From: JABMMZ01 sp964600345
GTDB lineage: Bacteria; Bacteroidota; Bacteroidia; NS11-12g; UBA955
Reading direction: 5' to 3'
DNA: 7,290 bases
Assembly: GCA_964600345.1 (NCBI GenBank)
Contig: CAZRKA010000163.1
Location: 1-7,290 of the forward strand
Made by a program: the position numbers and the translations under genes. The notes beneath the pieces were generated by a model, which ran no database searches, was not told the DNA's origin, and saw only the letters and a list, made by a program, of their open reading frames with translations. Of this stretch, positions 1-4,647 are shown in pieces (position 1 is the first letter of the stretch; each line of letters begins with the position of its first letter).

Positions 1-321
1 AACGATGTGGATTGGCTTGAAAGTACTATTTATATTAATAATTCAGGAGTTGGAGTTAAATCATCAGAATTAATCCCCCAAATCAATATTTATCCTAATC
101 CCAGCTCTAGATTGATCAATATTCAATTTCCTGAAGAACTTTCAAATCAAGAAGTCTTAATCCAAATAATCGATTTAAATGGCAGAATAGTGCTAAGTAA
201 AAGCGTCATATCTTCTGAAAATATAAAGTTGAATTTAGAGGAATTGGAAGCATCAGTTTACAGTATAAAACTAATATTTAAGTCAAATGTCGTTACTAAA
301 AGTATTGTATTAACAGAATAA
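1..321 (+). CDS. T9SS type A sorting domain protein, C-terminal part (5' end outside window)
   Basis: The frame is open from the first base of the window, so the gene starts upstream; 106 residues are visible before the TAA stop. The GTG at base 7 is an internal valine, not a start. After about 27 residues of linker comes a Por-secretion-type C-terminal domain: the hallmark INIYPNP (visible residues 28-34), a central IQIIDLNGRIV strand pair, then a YSIKLIF strand and a short final strand ending VLTE. In known T9SS substrates this tail directs export across the outer membrane by the type IX secretion system and is then removed. What the mature protein does cannot be told, since the functional part lies outside. 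It is convergent with the integrase cluster on its right. The family call is firm; the overall product is unknown. Confidence 0.88.
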   Translation, partial: NDVDWLESTIYINNSGVGVKSSELIPQINIYPNPSSRLINIQFPEELSNQEVLIQIIDLNGRIVLSKSVISSENIKLNLEELEASVYSIKLIFKSNVVTKSIVLTE

Positions 322-418
322 TTTCAACTAATACATCAACTTCATAGCCCGGAATTCCATTGTTATTAGCATTAAATAAGATGGAAATATAGATTGATTT
401 ATTTAATGATTATTATTA

Positions 419-465
419 TGGTACCTCCAGGAATCGAACCAGGGATACAAGGATTTTCAGTCCTT
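419..465 (-). pseudogene. tRNA-Phe(GAA) 3' fragment, probable attachment-site scar
   Basis: Read on the minus strand, the segment gives the anticodon arm AAGGA-CTGAAAA-TCCTT (plus 465-449) with anticodon GAA at plus 458-456. A five-base variable region follows (448-444), then the T arm with the invariant TTCGA loop (443-427) and the acceptor 3' strand AGGTACC with discriminator A (426-419). CCA is not encoded. The sequence beyond 466 has no D arm and no 5' acceptor strand able to pair with AGGTACC, so only the part from the anticodon stem onward remains. The T stem has a T-T mismatch at its third pair, a sign of decay or of a foreign copy. A duplicate running from the anticodon arm to the 3' end is the classic product of tyrosine-recombinase integration at a tRNA anticodon loop. 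No intact partner gene is in the window. Confidence 0.85.
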
Positions 466-478
466 GTACAAAATCCTT
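446..478. repeat. Overlapping inverted repeats at the tRNA scar boundary (candidate recombination core)
   Basis: TACAAGGA (446-453) and TCCTTGTA (461-468) form an exact 8-bp inverted repeat around a 7-base spacer that is the anticodon loop. AAGGATTTT (449-457) and AAAATCCTT (470-478) form an exact 9-bp inverted repeat offset from it. The first matches the general design of a tyrosine-recombinase core site, two inverted arms around a 6-8 bp crossover region. Its last three pairs go beyond the tRNA stem and so are not explained by the tRNA. The recombinase-site role is inferred. Confidence 0.55.
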
Positions 479-762
479 ATAACCAAATTTATCCGTCTCA
501 ATGCATAAATATTGACCTAGGTAGTTGATTATTGAATCTGATATTTAAAATTAATATATAATGCATTTAATGGACTTTTATTCTGTATACTCTTCACCAA
601 AATCCATCAAACAGTTCATTACTTTGAAAAGTTAATACATCATACTTACTTTTGTTTGTGATATAAAAATGAAAAACCAATCAAACATGCTTTCGATATA
701 GAAGGTCTCTCAGTTATAGATAAATTCATTCCTTATACCATAAAATGATATCTCAGATTAAA

Positions 763-948
763 TCAAGCTTCATCGTTTAATTTCTTTTCAGGCTTTATCT
801 TCATTCTGGACTCAGTCCATATGTAATAGATGCACCCGGCTAAAGCAAGCCCTCCCAAAACCATTAAAAATATATTTGTCCTTCGTTCACCCGGACTTTG
901 TCCCGGCTCAATCCTGTTATACGCTATTCTAATGTCTTCTAAGTTCAT
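763..948 (-). CDS. Small single-pass membrane protein, 61 residues
   Basis: I do not recognise this protein. A polar, charged N-terminus (residues 1-25, including PGQSPGERR) is followed by one clear hydrophobic helix at about 26-44 (IFLMVLGGLALAGCIYYIW) and a basic, lysine-rich tail. There is no cleavable signal-peptide pattern, so a membrane-anchored small protein is likely. The start codon lies in a 4-base ATGA overlap with the stop of the upstream zinc-ribbon gene, which implies translational coupling and supports it being real despite its size. It is the last gene of the minus-strand cluster. Its function is unknown; in an integrative element it could be a small cargo or accessory membrane protein. 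Confidence 0.7.
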   Translation of the reverse strand: MNLEDIRIAYNRIEPGQSPGERRTNIFLMVLGGLALAGCIYYIWTESRMKIKPEKKLNDEA

Positions 949-1403
949 AATCTTATTATTGTAAATGTTGAAATTGATTCATTTTGTTTTTTCCAAACCA
1001 AGGATATAGACCCGAAAACTAAAGTAACATAGTCTGATTTCCCTTCAATTATTCTCCTGCTGTATATATTGATATTAAAACCCATGGCATCTAGTTGATC
1101 ACTATTGGTCTTAACTCGATAATTATTCCCGAGAATTGTATCCAATACTTGAATATTTCTCTCTAAAGGAGTCAATTGCTCAATTGGTGGGTTGTTTATA
1201 ATTGCAACCTCCTGTGCCAATTCAAGCAGTTTCTTCTGTGTAAGCAGTTTTTTCTGCTCTAATTTACAGTAGTCTTTTTTACCAAATTTTTCCGGACAAT
1301 ACTGTTGCAAACCGTGGGTTGACACAAAAGCGTCACCACAGAAAGCGCATATCCTTTCTTCCGGACCATGAGAACCAAAGGGTCTTTCAATTGAATTTTT
1401 CAT
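945..1403 (-). CDS. Zinc-ribbon protein, 152 residues, function unknown
   Basis: The N-terminal third carries a zinc-ribbon-like cysteine set C19, C22, C36, C46 in the context ICAFCGDAF...YC...YC, followed by a lysine-rich helix (47-70). The C-terminal half has a separate pattern (LERNIQVLDTIL... then a GFNINIY motif, then beta strands ending in TIIRL). From memory this resembles a recurring small Bacteroidota protein with an N-terminal CxxC finger and no assigned role. The cysteine spacing of the first three ligands matches the N-terminal finger of the first gene of the cluster. Its start overlaps the upstream HTH gene by ATGA, and its stop overlaps the next gene by ATGA. Nucleic-acid or protein binding is inferred from the finger; no catalytic motif is visible. 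Confidence 0.75.
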   Translation of the reverse strand: MKNSIERPFGSHGPEERICAFCGDAFVSTHGLQQYCPEKFGKKDYCKLEQKKLLTQKKLLELAQEVAIINNPPIEQLTPLERNIQVLDTILGNNYRVKTNSDQLDAMGFNINIYSRRIIEGKSDYVTLVFGSISLVWKKQNESISTFTIIRL

Positions 1404-1774
1404 AATTTTTTCCTCTTTTCCTTACTTGATAATATATATTTAGAAACCTCATCCTTAATAGATTGTTTGTTAGAGCCTTTCTTTTTTTTGATAAATTCCT
1501 CTAGTTCAGTAATTGAAAATAACAATTTCCTTGGCCCACTCCTGTAGTGAGGGATTTTCCCTAGTCTGACATCCTTATAAATGGTGGGTAGTTTTCTTTT
1601 CAGAAAGACGGCAGCCTGTTCTGCAGAGAGAAAATCGCATGATTTCGTTTCAGTTTTTATGGTCTCAAAACGTGAATTCAATTTCAATTCTTCTTTTACT
1701 GCCAAGCGGACTGATTGATCTATTTGTACACAGATCTGCCGAATAATATCCTTTATATCAAGTCTTTCACTCAT
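1400..1774 (-). CDS. Excisionase-type helix-turn-helix protein, 124 residues
   Basis: The centre (about residues 48-98) is a MerR/excisionase-type winged HTH: FLSAEQAAVFLKRKLPTIYK gives the helix-turn-helix, HYRSGPRKLLFSITELEEFI the wing and last helix. It is preceded by an amphipathic N-terminal helix and followed by a highly basic tail (KKKKGSNK...KEKRKKL) likely to contact DNA. Small proteins of this family bind att-site arms as recombination directionality factors or act as local repressors. Its place in an integrase cluster fits that, but a general transcription regulator is equally possible. It is separated from the upstream gene by 73 bases, which hold a -7-like box, and overlaps the downstream gene by ATGA. 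Confidence 0.82.
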   Translation of the reverse strand: MSERLDIKDIIRQICVQIDQSVRLAVKEELKLNSRFETIKTETKSCDFLSAEQAAVFLKRKLPTIYKDVRLGKIPHYRSGPRKLLFSITELEEFIKKKKGSNKQSIKDEVSKYILSSKEKRKKL

Positions 1775-1781
1775 GATACAG

Positions 1782-1789
1782 CAAAGATA
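1782..1789 (-). promoter_or_regulatory. Possible Bacteroidota -7 box upstream of the 124-residue HTH gene
   Basis: On the minus strand the octamer TATCTTTG fits TAnnTTTG and ends 7 bases before the ATG at 1774. No TTG -33 element is found at 19-21 bases upstream, so this is a weak candidate. If real, the last three genes could be expressed separately from the integrase with an almost leaderless message. Confidence 0.3.
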
Positions 1790-1847
1790 AATATGGTTAT
1801 TAAGATTGAATGGACCTTCTTTTTACAAAGTTTCGTAAAAAAACGGT

Positions 1848-2699
1848 TTACTTTTTTCTTAGAATTTTTTGTACAGAAATTATCTGATACTCCTTATAAT
1901 CTCCATTATATGCGAATTTTTTACTATTTATAGCATTAAATTCATCTTCAGATAGTAACCTTCCTTTCAGAATTAGCTGAAATAATGGAAACAATTCAAA
2001 ATAGACTTTTCTTTGACTTATGCCTTCACAATAAAACTGTCCTAGTGTCTCTATGCAATAATTCGTATTTCCTTTAAGAGTTTGCAAAAGATATTTTCTA
2101 AAGCAATCTGCATCTTCAATATTACTCTCAGCAAAATCAATAATTCCATTCATTAATTCCTCAAATAAATCCATTTTGCCAACTTGATTCCTTTTCTTGT
2201 TATATTCTCTTCTTCGGAATCTTTCACTTGCATCCTTAAATGCAAAATTGGTTTTGGTGTTATTATATTTCACTCCAGGAATAAATTCATTTATCATACC
2301 AATAAATATTGAAGACTCAAGGTGAAAACGAATAGAAGTCAAATGTATATTTATAAGAAAAAACAATCCCTTTATATTCCTTAATCTAAATAACTCCTTT
2401 TCAATTTCCGATAAATCAGTAAACCATACTAATAATCGCGTAGGGAAACCAAGTTCTTTTAACTTATTTATTACTTCATCATCTGGGAATAATATCAAGT
2501 AATTTATTTCCCTTTTAAATTGCAAGATAAATTTAATACGTTCATCTTTCGAGCAAATCTTGGTAAACGGCTTATATTCTGTATGTAAAAATGTTAATCG
2601 AGCTTGATTTGCCACTACCTTTAAGGCCAGAATTTGCTTCTGATAGTCTGCAAAATCAGAATCATATTTAGTTTGTATCTCAGGAGGCAATTCAATCAT
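1848..2699 (-). CDS. Uncharacterised protein, 283 residues, coupled to the integrase
   Basis: I do not recognise a family. The protein appears soluble and mostly helical: a charged N-terminal helix (1-35), a KDERIKFILQFKREINYLI helix near 51-70, hydrophobic-aromatic stretches at about 108-135 (GLFFLINIHLTSIRFHL) that are too broken by polar residues for a sure membrane helix, a basic segment (ASERFRRREYNKKRN), an acidic helix (MDLFEELMNGIIDFAES), and a C-terminal part with YCEGISQRKVYFELFPLF. I see no Walker, HNH, PD-ExK or relaxase motif. Its ATG overlaps the integrase stop by ATGA, a strong sign of coupled expression. A divergent relative of RteC-type element proteins is one thought from its helical layout and context, but I cannot show the match. 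It may be a transfer accessory, a regulator or cargo. Confidence 0.75.
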   Translation of the reverse strand: MIELPPEIQTKYDSDFADYQKQILALKVVANQARLTFLHTEYKPFTKICSKDERIKFILQFKREINYLILFPDDEVINKLKELGFPTRLLVWFTDLSEIEKELFRLRNIKGLFFLINIHLTSIRFHLESSIFIGMINEFIPGVKYNNTKTNFAFKDASERFRRREYNKKRNQVGKMDLFEELMNGIIDFAESNIEDADCFRKYLLQTLKGNTNYCIETLGQFYCEGISQRKVYFELFPLFQLILKGRLLSEDEFNAINSKKFAYNGDYKEYQIISVQKILRKK

Positions 2700-3814
2700 A
2701 ACTCTATATCAATAACATTAGCCGCATTCACCTTTGTTTCTGTCAGTATTTTAGTGTATATCATGGTAGTCTGAATATTTTTGTGTCCCAGCATTTTTGA
2801 GACAGTGAAGATGTCTGTGCCTTTGTTGAGTAAAAGGGTGGCATAAGTGTGGCGGAAATTGTGAAAGCTGATCTTTTTTGTAATCCCTGCCGAAAGCAGC
2901 CATTCTTTTAAACGGACATTATTTCTGTCTGAATAGATCAGGTCTCTAAAAACAAGACCGTTCTCAGCCCCTTTTTCTCCTAATAATGTATATGCTTTGT
3001 CGCTAATGGGATGCAACATCACTTCTTTGGTCTTCTGCTGTATGATATGTATAAAATAACCGCTTTCCGTTTTTTGGATATCGCCCCATTTCAATTGACT
3101 GATATCCGACCATCTCAGACCTGTTAATGCGGAAAATAGTGCTGCATTTCGTATCTGACCAATACCTGTAACGGTTTTTGCAAGCTTCTGGAGTTCTTCC
3201 AGAGTCAGAAATTCGCGTTTACTTTCTTTTGCCGGAATACCGCTTATATGGGTTAAAATATTGTGGGAAAGCAATCCATCTTCAAATGCTTCATTAACTG
3301 CACATCTGAATTTATTAAAATAACTAACCGCTGAATTTTGAGACAGTGGTCTTTGAATGTGTGAATTCAATTGCTTAGCATTCTGAAGGTAGATTTTAAA
3401 TTTTTTGCAAAAATCTTCATCGATATCACCCATTTTGCATTTTCCTCCACTGAATTCAATCAAGTGTTTTAAAGCACTTTTCCAATTACCATAATTATTG
3501 CTGCTATCCATTCGTTTATTTGTCAAAGTTTCGAAATAAGCAATAAAGTCAATTTTTTTGTTTTGTGAATTGTATAATCCATCCTGCTCATTTAAAATTT
3601 CTTTTTCACGTGTGAGACGAACCCCGTCAGCAAACAGCAAGTTTTCACGATTAATTTGTTTTTCTTTCGGGTCTTTTGGATCCTTAAAATTATACCGCTT
3701 TAGGAATTCACGACGGGTTGGTTTACCATCCGGGCCTTTTATCGGAGGAAAATAATCAAGGTAAAGACTTAATCGTCCGTCGGTCAATTCCTTAGTTCTT
3801 ACTTTTACACTCAT
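2696..3814 (-). CDS. Tyrosine recombinase / site-specific integrase, 372 residues
   Basis: This is a complete phage-type integrase of the kind common in Bacteroidota elements. Residues 1-75 form a basic arm-type DNA-binding region (DGRLSLYLDYFPP, then many lysines). About 85-185 is the SAM-like core-binding domain (QNSAVSYFNKFRCAVNEAF). About 200-372 is the catalytic domain. All expected active-site residues are visible: R234 in ALTGLRWSDI, K261 in QQKTKE, H318 and R321 in HNFRH, H344 in MLGHKNIQTT and the nucleophile Y353 in MIYTK. Such enzymes join attP and attB through a covalent phosphotyrosine intermediate. The gene begins 13 bases after the zinc-ribbon/HTH gene and its stop overlaps the next start by ATGA. 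Its length is usual for the family and there is no sign of decay, so the enzyme should be active. The target could be tRNA-Phe (scar at 419-465) or the mnmE 3' end; the sequence does not decide. Confidence 0.95.
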   Translation of the reverse strand: MSVKVRTKELTDGRLSLYLDYFPPIKGPDGKPTRREFLKRYNFKDPKDPKEKQINRENLLFADGVRLTREKEILNEQDGLYNSQNKKIDFIAYFETLTNKRMDSSNNYGNWKSALKHLIEFSGGKCKMGDIDEDFCKKFKIYLQNAKQLNSHIQRPLSQNSAVSYFNKFRCAVNEAFEDGLLSHNILTHISGIPAKESKREFLTLEELQKLAKTVTGIGQIRNAALFSALTGLRWSDISQLKWGDIQKTESGYFIHIIQQKTKEVMLHPISDKAYTLLGEKGAENGLVFRDLIYSDRNNVRLKEWLLSAGITKKISFHNFRHTYATLLLNKGTDIFTVSKMLGHKNIQTTMIYTKILTETKVNAANVIDIEL

Positions 3815-3827
3815 ATAATCTTAGATT

Positions 3828-4403
3828 CTAAATTGAATACATTTTTTCAAGAAGTCCTTCTATCAATTCTTTCGGCACATAAGCCAGACTGCCTTTTCGT
3901 AGTCGGGGAATATTATTTCTTATGATGAGAGACCTCAAGGTTGATTCGGATATCTGATATTTGCGCCTGACTTCATAGGTGCCAATACAGTCAGCCAATG
4001 TGTACTCGATGGGTTTATCTTCCGCTCCATATGTAATCTCGGGCTCCGGTTTGATCAACAATTTGTCTATAGAAGATCGTTTTATACGGGTCATTCGTCT
4101 TCCAATATTTACAGCTTCTATGGTATTGTTGTCAATGTAATAATAAACCGAACGGACTGAACAACTCAACAGAGAAGCAACATCTCTGACGGTTAGAAAC
4201 TCTTTCTTTTTCAATTCTTCAAGTTGCAGCATTTTTAACTTTAGTGTTTCTTCGTTACTGACTTTAATTTTTTCGGCACGTATTTTCTGCTTACCAGCTT
4301 TCGATCGGCAGGATACAGAGCAAAACCTTGTAACAGTAGTTTTAGAAAAAAACTCTCTGGAACAACATTCACAAATCCTTTTAAGTTTTAAAAATGAGGT
4401 CAT
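3828..4403 (-). CDS. Zinc-ribbon plus double helix-turn-helix DNA-binding protein, 191 residues
   Basis: Three modules can be read. Residues 9-36 form a CxxC...C...C finger (C11, C14, C28, C32 in RICECCSREFF...RFCSVSCR). A lysine-rich helix (36-67) leads to an excisionase/MerR-type winged HTH at about 69-117 (FLTVRDVASLLSCSVRSVYY, wing NIGRRMTRIKRSSIDKLL). A second, similar HTH lies at about 134-187 (YTLADCIGTYEVRRKYQISE, wing LRKGSLAYVPKELIEGLL). Genes of this type commonly precede integrases in Bacteroidota islands and presumably bind the att or promoter region as a directionality factor or autoregulator. It is the first gene of the minus-strand cluster, 13 bases ahead of the integrase. Directly upstream are a matching promoter, phased repeats and a four-box palindrome that are natural candidates for its binding sites. 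The binding role is inferred; the domain content is clear. Confidence 0.85.
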   Translation of the reverse strand: MTSFLKLKRICECCSREFFSKTTVTRFCSVSCRSKAGKQKIRAEKIKVSNEETLKLKMLQLEELKKKEFLTVRDVASLLSCSVRSVYYYIDNNTIEAVNIGRRMTRIKRSSIDKLLIKPEPEITYGAEDKPIEYTLADCIGTYEVRRKYQISESTLRSLIIRNNIPRLRKGSLAYVPKELIEGLLEKMYSI

Positions 4404-4431
4404 TATAGCTAAGAAGTATCTCTTTTAATTG

Positions 4432-4460
4432 AATTAAGCAAATTTAAGTGTATTTAAGTG
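4432..4460. repeat. 10-bp-phased TTAAG direct repeats in the cluster promoter
   Basis: Three consecutive decamers (4431-4440, 4441-4450, 4451-4460) share TTAAG in the same register; the last two are identical over ATTTAAGTG (4442-4450 and 4452-4460). A fourth degenerate copy (TGCAAGT) follows at 4464-4470. A period of one helical turn points to cooperative binding of a small DNA-binding protein on one face of the helix. The array overlaps the -7 box and spacer of the predicted promoter, so binding would compete with RNA polymerase. That role is inferred. Confidence 0.6.
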
Positions 4461-4468
4461 CAATGCAA
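4439..4468 (-). promoter_or_regulatory. Bacteroidota-type promoter of the six-gene cluster
   Basis: On the minus strand TTG (4468-4466) is followed after exactly 19 bases by TAAATTTG (4446-4439), fitting the phylum's TTG-N19-TAnnTTTG primary promoter. The -7 box ends 35 bases before the ATG at 4403, giving a leader of about 30 bases. It lies inside the TTAAG repeats and directly next to the palindromic array, so it is probably regulated. Confidence 0.6.
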
Positions 4469-4475
4469 GTAATTT

Positions 4476-4527
4476 TTTTGTACCTTAATTGTACCTCAAG
4501 AATTCGAGGTACATAAAAGGTACAAAA
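4476..4527. promoter_or_regulatory. Concentric palindrome with four GTACCT boxes, probable operator or recombinase site
   Basis: TTTTGTACCTT (4476-4486) pairs exactly with AAGGTACAAAA (4517-4527). Inside it TGTACCTC (4490-4497) pairs exactly with GAGGTACA (4506-4513). Both inverted repeats share one symmetry axis, between 4501 and 4502. The GTACCT/AGGTAC boxes start at 4480, 4491, 4507 and 4518, so neighbouring boxes are 11 bases apart, about one helical turn. The array begins 8 bases upstream of the predicted -33 element. This is the expected form of an operator filled by two dimers, or of a recombinase site with an AAGAATTC centre. Confidence 0.7.
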
Positions 4528-4538
4528 TAAATCACATC

Positions 4539-4634
4539 TAATCTCATTTAATAAAACTTAAAAACAGTTAAAATATTTCTATAAGCCTTGTTATTATTGG
4601 CTTTACAAATATTTAATAAGATTAAGTGAGATTA
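4539..4634. repeat. Inverted repeat pair, 13 of 14 bases
   Basis: TAATCTCATTTAAT (4539-4552) and ATTAAGTGAGATTA (4621-4634) are reverse complements except at one position. They are separated by 68 bases and lie between the palindromic array and the mnmE stop codon. The pair may be arm-type binding sites of the integrase or its accessory protein. Because the region is AT-rich, chance is not fully excluded. Confidence 0.4.
4571..4614 (-). terminator. Possible weak terminator of mnmE
   Basis: An imperfect hairpin has arms at 4571-4587 and 4599-4614 (AAATATTT...AAGCC against GGCTT...AAATATTT), an 11-base loop, one mismatch and one bulge. It lies 34-77 bases after the mnmE stop and is followed on the minus strand by a T-rich run. 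The stem is mostly A-T, so it may equally be part of the element's end structure. Confidence 0.3.
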
Positions 4635-4637
4635 AGT
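4620..4637. repeat. Second pair of 10-bp-phased TTAAGT repeats
   Basis: GATTAAGT occurs at 4620-4627 and again at 4630-4637, exactly ten bases apart. Motif core, orientation and period match the array at 4432-4460. The pair starts ten bases beyond the end of mnmE, where an element end would be expected if the island abuts this gene. Confidence 0.45.
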
Positions 4638-4647
4638 TATATCCGTA

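Larger units (their letters stand above)
322..762. other. AT-rich non-coding stretch with integration scar
   Basis: No convincing coding region is present on either strand; the only ATG-initiated frames are about ten codons long. The stretch separates two convergent transcription units, yet I see no strong GC-rich terminator hairpin. The only clear content is the tRNA-Phe 3' fragment and its associated inverted repeats near 419-478. The remainder (479-762) is AT-rich and unassigned. It probably includes one end of the mobile element whose integrase lies to the right. Confidence 0.6.

Noticed and set aside
419..491. A complete tRNA-Phe gene
   Set aside because: The required 5' acceptor strand and D arm are absent right of 466, and the T stem has a T-T mismatch.
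581..590. TTCTGTATAC as a copy of the mnmE 3' att-like sequence
   Set aside because: It is in the opposite orientation to the mnmE end, so it could not be the direct repeat left by integration, and the match is only about eight bases.
1715..1933. Plus-strand open frame across the gap between the HTH gene and the 283-residue gene
   Set aside because: It overlaps both minus-strand genes, has AT-driven Phe/Tyr/Ile-rich content and no recognisable domain or promoter.
322..4647. CRISPR array or insertion sequence
   Set aside because: The repeats are short, contiguous or inverted, without regular spacers, and no transposase or terminal-repeat pair with target duplication is visible.
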